This document shows, one piece after another, positions 35,989 through 45,007 of a DNA stretch of 64,000 nt (the stretch's first letter is position 1; every line of letters starts with the position of its first letter). The notes under the pieces were generated by a model, which worked only from the letters and a program-made list of their open reading frames with translations, made no database searches and was not told where the DNA came from. Source of the DNA: Aureobasidium sp. EXF-3400 (Eukaryota; Ascomycota; Dothideomycetes; Dothideales; Saccotheciaceae); assembly GCA_024195585.1 (NCBI GenBank), contig SWBL01000051.1:124001-188000 (forward strand), written 5' to 3'. The translations under genes were made by a program, and so were the position numbers.

Positions 35989-38900
35989 ATGGCCGGTCAA
36001 GCTGCTATCCTGGGTCTTCTGGCCCCTGCTATCATCCTTGCAGCTCCCTTGAACTCCAAGGACAAGAGAGATGACAATGTCGACCTTGCCGCTAGAGACC
36101 CTCTGCTGGGCATTGGAGTCACACTTGGCGTCTCAGTCTCGATCGACCCACATCTCTCTGGGCATCTGACTTCGACCAAGAAGTTGTCGTCCTCGAGCGC
36201 CAAGGTTTCTTCGATCAAACCAACCACGACTTTCTCCATTCCCAGAGGCTCTTCGATCGCAAAGTCTTCTAGCAGCTCCAAGAGGTCTTCCAGCAGTGCC
36301 AAGGTGTCCATCTCCAGCTCGAAGAAGGCTTCCACTTTCGTCGAGCCCGTTTCTACCAAGCCACTTATCCTCTCGAGTCTCTCGAAGTTGACCAGCTTGC
36401 CCAAGACTGCCTCTTCATCTCCTGTCAGCATCAAGAAATCGACTGTCAGCTCTGTCGCCTCGAGCAAGAAGACCTCCTCAGCATCGGCAAAGTCTTCTTC
36501 TTCTAGCAAGAAGTCCTCTTCATCGTCTTCCAGCAAGGCACCTGCTGCACCTTCCAGCAGCAAGAAGTTGAGCTCGTCCTCGTCATCGAAGAAGTTGAGC
36601 TCCACAAGCAGCGCTAAGGTCTCTGCCAAGTCCAGCAGCCCTGTCAAGCTTCCCACTTTGATTCCCATCTCGATTCCTGTGCCTAAGAGCTCAAGCAAGC
36701 CTACTGTCAGCAGCTCCAAGGCTTCCATCAAGTCCAGCAGTTCTGTCAAGCCTGCAAGCAGCTCTGTCAAGCCTGCTAGCTCGATCAAGTCTTCCAGCTC
36801 GGTCAAGGCTTCCAGCTCGGCTAAGTCCGCAAGCAGCCACGTCTCTTTCGCTACTAGCGATGTTAAGCAAGGTTCTACAGTCAAGACTAGCCAAACCTCT
36901 ACTTTTGGCCTGGTTCTGCCCAGCATTAGCAAGCCTTCCAGCTCTGATAAGGGTGTCGTTGTCTCGATCAAGCAGACACCTACCACCAGCTCGAGCCATG
37001 GCAGCTCATCCTCTGCTCACAAGTCCTCCGGAATCAGCATCGGCGTTTCTGTAGGACTTCCCGGCGAGACAGTCACATTCCCTGGTGTCACAGTCACTGG
37101 AGGACTTGCTGCCTCTAACAAGCCTATTGCGACGGCTGTCTCGTCCGTGCTCAGTCGCGTGTCGGGCTTAGCATCCGCTATCGTCTCGAAGGTCTCTTCT
37201 GGCGTGGTTGGCGAGATCTCCACCGTCAGATCAGGCGTCTCGCAGGTTACCTCCGTCGTTGGCGGTGACATATCCACAGTCAGATCCCAGGTCTCATCCC
37301 TCGCTTCTCAGGCCACTTCTGTAGCTGTTGGTGATGTTTCTACCATCAAATCCCAGCTTACCTCCGTTGCCTCGAAGGACGTCTCTGCCATCGGATCTCA
37401 AGTCTCTGCTCTGGTCTCGCAGGCCACTTCTGTGGCAGGTGGCGACGCTTCGGTTATCGTCTCGCAGGTTACTTCTGCAGCTGGTGGTGCCATCTCGACT
37501 GCCAAATCCCAAGTCTCGTCTCTTGCCTCTCAGGCATCTTCCGGAGCCTCCAGTGCTCAATCAGTCTTTAACTCCCAAGTTTCTTCTGTCGTCTCGAAGG
37601 CTAGCTCAATCGTTTCCAGCGCCCAGTCGGTCGTCAGCTCCCATGTCTCCTCCGACGTCTCAAAGGCTAGCTCAATCGTGTCCAGCGTCAACTCAGTCGT
37701 CAGCTCCCAGATCTCCTCTGACGTCTCGAAGGTTAGCTCTGCGATTTCCAGCGCCCAGTCGGTCGTCAGCTCCCAAGCCTCCTCTGTGATCTCGAGTGTC
37801 AGCTCGAAGGTATCATCTGCAGCATCCAATGGTGTCTCGGCATCCGTCTCTGCCTCTGCTGGTGCGAGCGCCTCGCTTGGAGCATCGCACGCTCCTGTCT
37901 CTTCCTCGGCCTCTTCATCCTCGGTCGTTCAGAGCTCTGCAGCAGTTCCAGCCTCATCTCCTATTGCCTCGAGCAGCGCTGCTTCGCCCGCTGAAGACCC
38001 TAGCTTAGGCCTTCCTATCTCTCCTATCTCGAGCCTTGTCAGCGAGATCATTGCCGGACCTACCGATCTTCCTGCTGCATCTGACCCCTTCCTTACAAGC
38101 GTTGTCAGTGAGGTCGTGTCTCAGGTTACCGATCTTCCTGCTACCGTTCTTCCTGCAGCAAGCAGTATCGTGAGTGCGGTTGTCTCTCAGGTCACTGACC
38201 TTTCCGGAGCTAGCGATATTCCTGCTGCAGTAACGAGCCTTGTTGGAGACGTAACATCTGATGTTGCTATCCTTCCTACTGCTGCTACCAGCCTCGTCAG
38301 CGAGGTCGTCTCCCAGGTCACCGATCTTCCATCAGCAGCAGTCAGCATTGTCAGTGAGGTTATCTCTGCCGACCTGCCTGTGATCACCGACATCCCCAGC
38401 GTAGTTTCCAGCATCGCAGCCCCTATCGTCTCCGATCTTCCTGCTGCAGTTTCTAGCATTGTCAGCGATGTTACCGATCTTCCTGCAGCCGCAACCAGCA
38501 TTATTGGTGAAGTTCTTCCCAGTGACCTTTCTCAACCTACCGGATTAGTCAGCAGCATCATCAACGGAGTTACTACCGATCTTCCTCAGGTCACCGACAT
38601 TCCTGCCGCAGCAAGCAGTATCATTGACGGATCCATCCCCACTCTTGCCTCAGATCTTGGAGCCGCCGCCACCTCAATTGTGGGCGACACTGGTGACATT
38701 CTCTCCTCTGTTGTCTCTCCGGTAGCCCCCATCGTCACTGACATCGTTCCTTCTGTTGTTTCCGATACCGTGTCAGCCGCCACTTCTGTTGTGGGCAATG
38801 TTGGTGATGCAGCCTCCGCTATCGTCTCTTCAATCGATCCTCTCGTCACCGACATCGTTTCTGATGGTGCAGCAGCTGCTACTTCTATCGTGGGCGATGC

Positions 38901-39768
38901 TGGTGCTGCGGCCTCTTCCATTGTGTCTGCAGTTAACCCGCTCGTCACCGACATTGTGTCTGATGGTGCAGCAGCTGCCACTTCGGTCCTTGGCAACGCC
39001 GGCGATGTGATTGCCACTGTCGTATCCTCAATTGATCCTATCGTGACTGATGTTGTCCCATCGGTCGTTTCGGATGTCGCCTCCGCGGCTACCTCGATTG
39101 TTGGCAACACTGGTGATATTATCTCTTCTGTTGTGTCCGCCGTATCTCCTATTATCACTGACACAGTCACTGGCGCTGGTAATGAGGTCGGTGAGGCTGC
39201 TGGGGATGTTGGCCAGGTTGCATCGAACGTTGGTGGTGCAGTTCAGACTCTCGTCAGCACTCTTATCTCTTCTGATATCCCCGCTGCCACGGCAGTCGCC
39301 GATCCAATTGTTTCGGGAGTTTCCCAGGGTGCAAGCGCAGCTGTCTCGATCGCCACTGGTGTCGTTGATTCCGGTGCCACTGCTGTCAGCCAGATTCTTT
39401 CTGCCGCCACTTCTGTGGTTCTCCCCGAAGTCACTGAGGTTGCATCTGCTGTCGTCAGCGCTGGATCGGCTGTTTCGACCATTCTTTCCGATACTGGATC
39501 GGCTGCCACGGCAGTTGTCGGTGGCGCTGTTTCGGGTGTCAGCACAGTAGCTGGTTCTGTCGCAACTGGATTGAGCAACACTCTCAGCGATACCACTGGT
39601 GCCGTTGGCGGTCTTGCTGGTGGTCTTGTTGGTGGTCTCGTTGGTGCCAATGCTGTTCCGTCCTCTGCATCCAGCGCTACCCCTACCACCTTGGTCACCA
39701 GAACCTCGTCTTCTACTTCAGTCAAGGCCAGCTCGACTTCCGGCAGTATCCTTGGCATCCACGTTTAG
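35989..39768 (+). CDS. Secreted giant Ser/Ala/Val-rich repetitive protein
   Basis: One uninterrupted frame of 1259 residues. A signal peptide (MAGQAAILGLLAPAIILAAP) is followed by a dibasic KDKR that could be a Kex2 site. Residues about 60-290 are Ser/Lys-rich (KSSSSSKKSSSS type). About 370-640 are Ser/Val/Ala/Gln repeats (SSAQSVVSSHVSSDVSKASS). About 690-870 carry TDLPAA and SVVSEVVSQVTDLP units. About 885-1055 carry AATSIVGDTGDI and VTDIVSDGAAAATS units. Reading through the protein I find no Cys, Trp or Tyr and no Met after the first. The C-terminus is Gly-rich and has no GPI-type hydrophobic tail. Probably a wall or matrix protein; no family recognised. A long open antisense frame is a by-product of the Ser codon usage. 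Confidence 0.88.
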   Translation: MAGQAAILGLLAPAIILAAPLNSKDKRDDNVDLAARDPLLGIGVTLGVSVSIDPHLSGHLTSTKKLSSSSAKVSSIKPTTTFSIPRGSSIAKSSSSSKRSSSSAKVSISSSKKASTFVEPVSTKPLILSSLSKLTSLPKTASSSPVSIKKSTVSSVASSKKTSSASAKSSSSSKKSSSSSSSKAPAAPSSSKKLSSSSSSKKLSSTSSAKVSAKSSSPVKLPTLIPISIPVPKSSSKPTVSSSKASIKSSSSVKPASSSVKPASSIKSSSSVKASSSAKSASSHVSFATSDVKQGSTVKTSQTSTFGLVLPSISKPSSSDKGVVVSIKQTPTTSSSHGSSSSAHKSSGISIGVSVGLPGETVTFPGVTVTGGLAASNKPIATAVSSVLSRVSGLASAIVSKVSSGVVGEISTVRSGVSQVTSVVGGDISTVRSQVSSLASQATSVAVGDVSTIKSQLTSVASKDVSAIGSQVSALVSQATSVAGGDASVIVSQVTSAAGGAISTAKSQVSSLASQASSGASSAQSVFNSQVSSVVSKASSIVSSAQSVVSSHVSSDVSKASSIVSSVNSVVSSQISSDVSKVSSAISSAQSVVSSQASSVISSVSSKVSSAASNGVSASVSASAGASASLGASHAPVSSSASSSSVVQSSAAVPASSPIASSSAASPAEDPSLGLPISPISSLVSEIIAGPTDLPAASDPFLTSVVSEVVSQVTDLPATVLPAASSIVSAVVSQVTDLSGASDIPAAVTSLVGDVTSDVAILPTAATSLVSEVVSQVTDLPSAAVSIVSEVISADLPVITDIPSVVSSIAAPIVSDLPAAVSSIVSDVTDLPAAATSIIGEVLPSDLSQPTGLVSSIINGVTTDLPQVTDIPAAASSIIDGSIPTLASDLGAAATSIVGDTGDILSSVVSPVAPIVTDIVPSVVSDTVSAATSVVGNVGDAASAIVSSIDPLVTDIVSDGAAAATSIVGDAGAAASSIVSAVNPLVTDIVSDGAAAATSVLGNAGDVIATVVSSIDPIVTDVVPSVVSDVASAATSIVGNTGDIISSVVSAVSPIITDTVTGAGNEVGEAAGDVGQVASNVGGAVQTLVSTLISSDIPAATAVADPIVSGVSQGASAAVSIATGVVDSGATAVSQILSAATSVVLPEVTEVASAVVSAGSAVSTILSDTGSAATAVVGGAVSGVSTVAGSVATGLSNTLSDTTGAVGGLAGGLVGGLVGANAVPSSASSATPTTLVTRTSSSTSVKASSTSGSILGIHV
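37560..37810 (+). repeat. Tandem coding repeats, Ser/Val unit
   Basis: About 60-base units recur (GTCGTCAGCTCCCA, then TCCTCTGACGTCTCGAAGG with small changes), encoding QSVVSSxxSSDVSKxSSxxS. They lie inside the Ser/Ala/Val protein and are candidates for length variation between strains. Confidence 0.75.
38640..39150 (+). repeat. Tandem coding repeats, AATSIVG unit
   Basis: Five diverged units of about 100-130 bases encode AATSIVGDTGDI, followed by SSVVS, then PIVTDIV and a spacer. They belong to the same Ser/Ala/Val protein and differ in unit from the upstream Ser/Val repeats. Confidence 0.75.
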
Positions 39769-40601
39769 AATATCTCACATATCATTTCCTTTGTTTGTCT
39801 TGGCATTTTTCAGGGTGTTGGCTTTTGGTAAAATTCATGTAGTCGCTGGACAACAACACGAAAACCAAAAAATCATGCTATGGAGTTTGGGTGGACAAGT
39901 CTTTGATTCCAGACAGTTTTAATATAACTTAGATAGCTTTTTATCCAAAAGATTCTTCTTCAAAAGCATTTTCATTCCCAACTTATTCCTTCTGCAAACA
40001 GTCACTATCTCGCAACTGACTTCATCTCCATCTCCATCTCCATCTCGAGCTACAAGGGTTATGATAAGCTATCGAAATACATAGTTGCAATCCGAACATG
40101 AATCTGACCATAGAGATAGCCTTCAAAATTCCCAGACGCAGTGAGAGAGTGAATAAGAGAGATACAGATGCTAGATAAACGCGCCTTGATCACAGTTGTT
40201 GGATTTCTACGCGTGGTCTGTTTTGGTTATCACTTCTTGTTATTAGCTCGCTCTTGGTGCGCGTTCCAATTCACCACCAACTTCTGCGCAATCATCTCAA
40301 GTGACTGCCGCCCAAACCGGAAGTGCTTGCTGGACTACAAGCTGCAAGGTATACCATTCTTGATAGATTTCTTCGACCATTAGCTAATGCACATTTACTT
40401 TATAGCGATCTGCCGCTTACACGCGCCCAGTACGAGGATTACATCAGCCGTCATGGCGCAGACGAGGCAGGACCCGTTCTCGTTGTGGGCGTGGGAACAC
40501 TTCGAAGTGGCCTTGATCGGTTGTCAGAGTTGCAGGCTGTCACCAAAACAACATCACCATTTCTTCTCTCTCTTCAAATATCCACGTCACGATCAGCACA
40601 A
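39769..40601. other. Spacer after the Ser-rich gene
   Basis: 833 bases. It contains the Ser-rich gene's 3' flank and a perfect hexamer repeat at 40023-40046. A plus-strand frame from 40323 runs into the next ORF, but its first 93 codons look unlike a protein family. Confidence 0.45.
40023..40046. repeat. Perfect hexanucleotide microsatellite (CATCTC)4
   Basis: Four exact copies of CATCTC in 24 bases, in non-coding sequence between the Ser-rich gene and the decayed cluster. Confidence 0.95.
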
Positions 40602-41282
40602 ATGGCAAAGAAGAAGAAGACGGCACAGAAGAAGGTGCTGCTCGACCTGAACAAAATTGTCGAGTTTCTCAAGAATGAGCCAAACTTCAAGTGTAACCTG
40701 GGCTGCTCATTCAAGACGGTGCAACTATGGCTTAAGGCCATGGACACTGGTGCACCAGGTAGACATATCAAGAATGTGGCACCACAAATCAGAAAAAAGA
40801 TCCTGGAGTCAGCGTGTGTTATCCTCTGGCACTCTGTAACACCATTGACTGATGCGCATCTGCGTTCCAGTGAGGAGCCATCCACCATTGCCGAAACGGA
40901 TGACTACGTCGAGGCATTCGGTGGAAAGTGAAAATCACGCACCACCTGGTCTTGTGAACTCGTGCTCTATCTATGTCGTTAAGAAACCCAAGGCATCAGA
41001 TGATGCACAGCAAAAGCCTGAAAAAGAGGCGGAACCACATGACAGCAATGCCGAGGACGAGTTGGCCTTTGCAAATTTTGACAGTGACGACGACGAACCT
41101 AACGTCGATGGACCAAACCCTTTGGCGCCCAAACCTTCATCGCCCAAATCTCCAGAGACTGCCGCTGCCGAAAAGGTTGCAAAGCTTCTTCAAAAGAAGC
41201 GTGATGCGGAGTTTAGTCGTTGGGCGTCCGAAACCACACAGGCGCCCGACTCCCCAAAGGCCGCCGAGTCTCGAAAGGTTCT

Positions 41283-41378
41283 CGGGCTTCTTAAAAAGAA
41301 GCATGCTTCGCAAGCCGGTCGCCGTGCCGTCGACCGCAACGCTCAAGGTGACACTGAGGTGAGGTCACAAAGCTTCGC
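41283..41378 (+). repeat. Dispersed repeat A, copy 1
   Basis: About 96 bases inside the decayed plus-strand gene (encoding KKHASQAGRRAVDRNAQGDT). They resemble 42420-42522 in order, including GAAGCATGC and CCGAGGTGAGGT-like blocks. Confidence 0.6.
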
Positions 41379-41990
41379 AGATCTTCTCGCAAGCCGCCGG
41401 AAGCCTTCTGTCAATACTGGCGGCATCAATACCGTGTCAGCCCCGTTGTCTGCCGCAAAGACTTGGACAACAAAAGACGAGATAGCTCGCGGGCAACTTG
41501 TCAGGCAGATCGAGAGCGGGCAAAAGTTGCTTGCTGAAATGGATGCTCGCAAGAGACAGTTTGCCAACTCGGCTTTCTACCAAGCTCCCTTCTGTCAAGC
41601 CTCGACCTAGATCGGGTGCAAGCTCTTGGCTCGCGTCTTTCCAAGTCTGCTCCTTCCTCGAGCTTCGCTACGTTACCGAGTTTCTACTCTGCTGGCGATC
41701 CTCCCAGACGCAGTCAGAGAACCAAGAAGAGGAAGGCAGATGCAGATGCCTCTGCAGACCGCGCCTCGAAGAGGTCCAGGGTCGATGACCAGGACGGGTC
41801 CTCCGAAGATGGCGAACAGAGCTCCCAGGATTCTGAGGAGTCAAACAGAATCCCCTCCGACGATGGGTGGAGAGACGTCGGTCGAACAGCCGAGCAGATT
41901 CAAAAAGGCATCGCAAAGCTGATCTGGCCCGCTTCAAGTGCCCAGTGGATGGATGCGAGACCATTTTCAAGGGCATTGCCACCGACACAG

Positions 41991-42089
41991 GCACTGTCGT
42001 GCAGCCTGTTTTTGAGAAAATAACTCCAAAGAGCTGTACGATCAGAGAAAGCATGTCTGCGACTTCGGCTGCAAGGCTGGTCACCTTGA
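41991..42089 (+). repeat. Dispersed repeat B (zinc-finger-like module), copy 1
   Basis: Shares long blocks with 44346-44442: GCACTGTCGTGCAGC, then GATCAGA(G/A)AAAGCATGTCTG and GACTT. In one frame it encodes ELYDQRKHVCDFGCKAGH. Confidence 0.75.
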
Positions 42090-42419
42090 ATTCCTCTCCG
42101 TGTGCCAAAGTCTGTAACTTCCAAATGAATTCATCCTACTCCTACTACGCAAAGAGCAGAACATACGCTATGAAAAGGCACAGTCTTCTTCAGAAGCGTA
42201 GGCATATCCACAGAGAGTCCATGATCTGTCGCTTCTCAGTGGACACTGCTCTGTCTACTATTAGTATTGTGCATTTTTACAGCTACACACGTTACATGCT
42301 CTAGCACACGGGGAGGCTGTAATCTTTGTGGAAGCATAACACCAGCAAAAAGTGCAATGGGGAAAGTGAGTCGCAAAGTTATTTCTTATAGTATGTCCGT
42401 AGCAAAAGTAGGCAGATTT

Positions 42420-42522
42420 GGGTTGCTAAAAAATGCTCGAAAGAAGCATGCGTTACAATCTAATCGCCGTCCTGGGTCCGTGGTGTTCAAGCTAACACCG
42501 AGGTGAGGTTACAGAATTTCGG
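42420..42522 (+). repeat. Dispersed repeat A, copy 2
   Basis: A diverged copy of 41283-41378, with shared blocks AAGAAGCATGC and ACCGAGGTGAGGT. It directly abuts the duplicated tail of the reverse-strand gene and no longer codes. Confidence 0.6.
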
Positions 42523-42530
42523 AACGTGTG

Positions 42531-42615
42531 ACTTGCGATCCAGGCGGATGGTGAAAGATTTCTTGGGGAGATTGTCGGCCTTTTGGACAGCGGCAGACTT
42601 TGGAGGATGTCCTGA
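42531..42615. repeat. 85-base direct duplication, copy 1
   Basis: Nearly identical to 42755-42839; both contain ACTTGCG, CCAGGCGGATGGTGAA and TTGGGGAGATTGTCGGCC. On the reverse strand this copy is read in a different frame from copy 2. Confidence 0.9.
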
Positions 42616-42754
42616 AGAATTTGATCACGAAGAGCAGGAGTCGATTCAAACAAGCGAGGATCGACTGTTAAAGATTGTACCATGTCGGGCTCTTGCTCCG
42701 TGGGAACATCGTCATATCTGGCCTGGAGGTCATCCTCGATGTCCGGGATGTACA

Positions 42755-42839
42755 ACTTGCGGTCCAGGCGGATGGTGAAGGATCTCTTGGGGAGATTGTC
42801 GGCCTTTTGGACGGCGGCAGACTTTGGTGGCTGTCCTGA
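42755..42839. repeat. 85-base direct duplication, copy 2
   Basis: The likely original copy. Read on the reverse strand it lies in the main frame (QPPKSAAVQKADNLPKRSFT, then IRLDRKLY). It differs from copy 1 by a handful of bases. Confidence 0.9.
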
Positions 42840-43640
42840 GGTGGGCGCCCTCTTGGGCTGCATCCAGCTTGGGGTGTGCTTGAGCTCGACCTTCTTCTGG
42901 CGCGAGATTGCAGGCTCGCTAAACTTCTGGTCGAACTTTTTGTCCTGCATGGCATAGCGCATGTAGCGCAAAACCATCCAACACCTGTTGATGGCCTCCA
43001 GAGGATGTTCCTCAGCTGCCTCATGGTGCAGCTTAGGCATAGCGAGCTCGCCGAGCTCGGCGGGCTTCAACCGGGCAAACTGGGTGAAGTCTTTTAGTGC
43101 TGCAGTGAACTTTTTGACAGCCTCAGTTTGGCGCTTGACGTTCTCGTCCTCAGACAAGCCGGGCAGGGCAGTAATGTCTCCCTCCATACGGCGAAGAATA
43201 GCAGCAAGGCGTTTGTTCTTGACAGTATTCTTTGCCTGATTGGTGTCGTTCTCCATGAATGGGAAGGCCTCCTCTGGATCGTCGATTCCAGAAAGGCTCT
43301 CGTGGCCATTCAGATATGTCATTGCATCATCTACACCGAGGTTTTTGGCGATCTTGTCATAAGCTGCGGAGGCGCGCAGACAAGGCCACGACACCGCGAA
43401 GTGGCGACGTTCAGACACGAGATCGAAGCCGAGGGATGCGGCGGTCTTGTTCTCGACTTCTTGGCACACTATGAAACTGTGTGCGATGTTGGGATCACCA
43501 GGACTATCGATGACGGTCTTCTTCGGCTTTTTGGGACCCTATGCGACGACATGATTAGTTCTGGTCTTGAATAGCATTGCGCTGCGAACTCACTTGAGTC
43601 ACTCTCTGGCGCTTGGGGCCATTTGTGTTACACCAGGCAT

Positions 43641-44293
43641 GGCGGCGACTCTCGCAGCTATGAAGGAGTGTAGATGGTGCGGTTGGTGTTGTGAGTGGGT
43701 GTACGATATGGCAAGAAGAATTAGGATTGAAGGAGATGAAGGACGGGAGTGGTGAGAGGAATTTGATGTGTTGAGGTGATTGAGTGAGAATGACAATGAA
43801 GCACGACAAAAGGATCGCACGGTAATAACAGACGCCGGAGACGCGAAGGTTGAAATTCCCGTCTTTCACTCGTCTCGAAAGGTCTCCCGAAGCAACTGTT
43901 CCGCAGCGAGTGAAACTGTGCAATCATTCAGACTCAAGCTGGCGTACCAGGTTTTTGGACTCGAGACAAGGGGTTTCCCATGGTCCGTTTTCTTGAAAAA
44001 AAAAAAGCAAACTTCTGCATGCATTCAAGACCGAACGCAAATCAGACCAGCCATCGTCGAAGAATGACATGAGATCTGCGCAAGCATACACAAAGCAGCC
44101 TGAAAAGCTTTTACAGCTTCACATTTCTCTCGTGGCAGTCAAATCCAGAAACCCGGCCATACACCACGGAGGCGTTCTGGCGTGACTACCATTCCTTCTG
44201 TCTTCTTGTCTTTCTTTTCTTTTGTTCTTCTGTCTTTCAATGTTACTGTTTTTCTGTCTTTCTGTGTTCTTCGAAGACATCTAATGTAGAGGA
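43641..44293. other. Upstream region with pyrimidine tract
   Basis: It separates the reverse-strand decayed gene from the second zinc-finger fragment. An A11 run lies near 43997-44007 and a TTCT-rich pyrimidine tract at about 44196-44275. No gene is supported. Confidence 0.45.
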
Positions 44294-45007
44294 ATGAAAA
44301 AGGAAAAAGAACCAAAGGATTTCCCTAAGAGTGCCACCCACACGAGCACTGTCGTGCAGCATGTTTTGAATCAGCACTCAAAAGAGCTTTACGATCAGAA
44401 AAAGCATGTCTGCGACTTTGGTTGCAAAGCAGGTCACATTGACCAGTACTTCCTTTGGAAGCACAACACCACAAAAAAGTGCAAGGGTAAGGCAAAGCGT
44501 CAAGCAGAGGCACCCACCGTGAAGAGCCAGGTCAATGACTCTCCAGCAAGCACGAACATCTATCCTGAAGTGCATCAATGAAGCACATACGGGGATGCTT
44601 GGAGGAGAAACACACCAGATTTTCAGTATCACTGACCTGCTCATCGTCTCATCAAGAATCCACTCCAGAGCGCTCACATGTTTCTCCTCAGACTGGATCT
44701 TGTCAACCCCTTCAAGTCATGCATTTGAAATGCCCTTGGAAAGGCTGTGGCCGCAAGTCCAGTTTGAGTAGACACTCTACGCACTAGACGTGATGCCGAC
44801 AAGGCAGGCAAGTACTTGTATGCCTGTCATCTCTGTAGGCACAGCTTTCATCACCGGAGTTTATTCTTCTCGCACATGTGTTCCATTGTGCGCAAGGACA
44901 GCCAGGGTGCGCCAAAGGTATCCAGGCGCGCAACTTGGGTACGTACCAAAGCAACCACCAAGGTGACTGATGCAGTCTGCGAAGAGATCAAGAAAAGCTA
45001 TGCATGA
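44294..45007 (+). pseudogene. Decayed C2H2-like gene, paralogous to the end of 40602-42370
   Basis: ATG 44294 opens a 95-residue frame (MKKEKEPKDFPKSATHTS) with a zinc-finger-like HVCDFGCKAGH, then FLWKHNTTKKC, stopping at 44581. Downstream, LKCPWKGCGRKSSLSRH (about 44716-44770) and, after a frame change, LYACHLCRHSFHHRSLFFSH (about 44817-44880) read as further C2H2 fingers before a stop at 45007. The pieces lie in more than one frame and I found no introns to join them. Relative to the copy at 41991-42089, the preceding finger (FKCPVDGCETIF) is absent. The first 95-residue frame could still be made. Confidence 0.5.
44346..44442 (+). repeat. Dispersed repeat B (zinc-finger-like module), copy 2
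   Basis: A paralogous copy of 41991-42089 that keeps an open frame (STVVQHVLNQHSKELYDQKK, then HVCDFGCKAGH). The following LWKHNTTKKCKGK block (44452-44494) also has a partner at about 42320-42362. Confidence 0.75.

Larger units (their letters stand above)
40602..42370 (+). pseudogene. Multiply frameshifted gene with Lys/Ser-rich middle and C2H2-like end
   Basis: ATG 40602 opens MAKKKKTAQKKVLLDLNKIV, then a helical, cysteine-containing head (FKCNLGCSFKTVQLWLKAMD) that stops at 40931. Protein-like sequence continues in a second frame to 41610 (acidic and Lys-rich; KVAKLLQKKRDAEFSRWASE). It jumps briefly to a third frame near 41570-41630 (KLPSVKPRPRSGASS) and returns to the first frame from about 41640 (SQRTKKRKADADASADRASK). 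It then shifts again into FKCPVDGCETIFKGIATDTG and KELYDQRKHVCDFGCKAGHL. No GT-AG pair I could find repairs these shifts. The end resembles a zinc-finger module that recurs at 44346. It is read as a decayed gene of unknown family. An intron near 40920-41000 with a poor donor could rescue the first break only. Confidence 0.6.
42492..43640 (-). pseudogene. Unknown gene with an apparent 2-base frameshift after its start
   Basis: The main exon (43539-42492) gives about 345 residues. It begins GPKKPKKTVIDSPGDPNIAH and contains a charged helical region (NTVKNKRLAAILRRMEGDI, KKFTAALKDFTQFARLKPAE) and LEAINRCWMVLRYMRYAMQ. A 54-base intron (43593-43540; GTGAGT, CTAATC branch) joins it in frame to GPKRQRVTQ. 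That frame has no ATG back to 43923. An ATG at 43640 in a near-ideal context (GTCGCCGCCATGCC) is exactly two bases out of phase; removing one AC of GTAACACAAATGG would give MPGVTNGPKRQRV. The C-terminus runs into an 85-base internal duplication read in another frame. No family is recognised. Alternative: an undetected upstream exon supplies the start and the gene works. Confidence 0.55.

Noticed and set aside
37294..39758. Several long antisense and out-of-frame ORFs over the Ser/Ala/Val gene
   Set aside because: All follow from its repetitive Ser/Ala/Val codons; none has a sensible start, length or domain.
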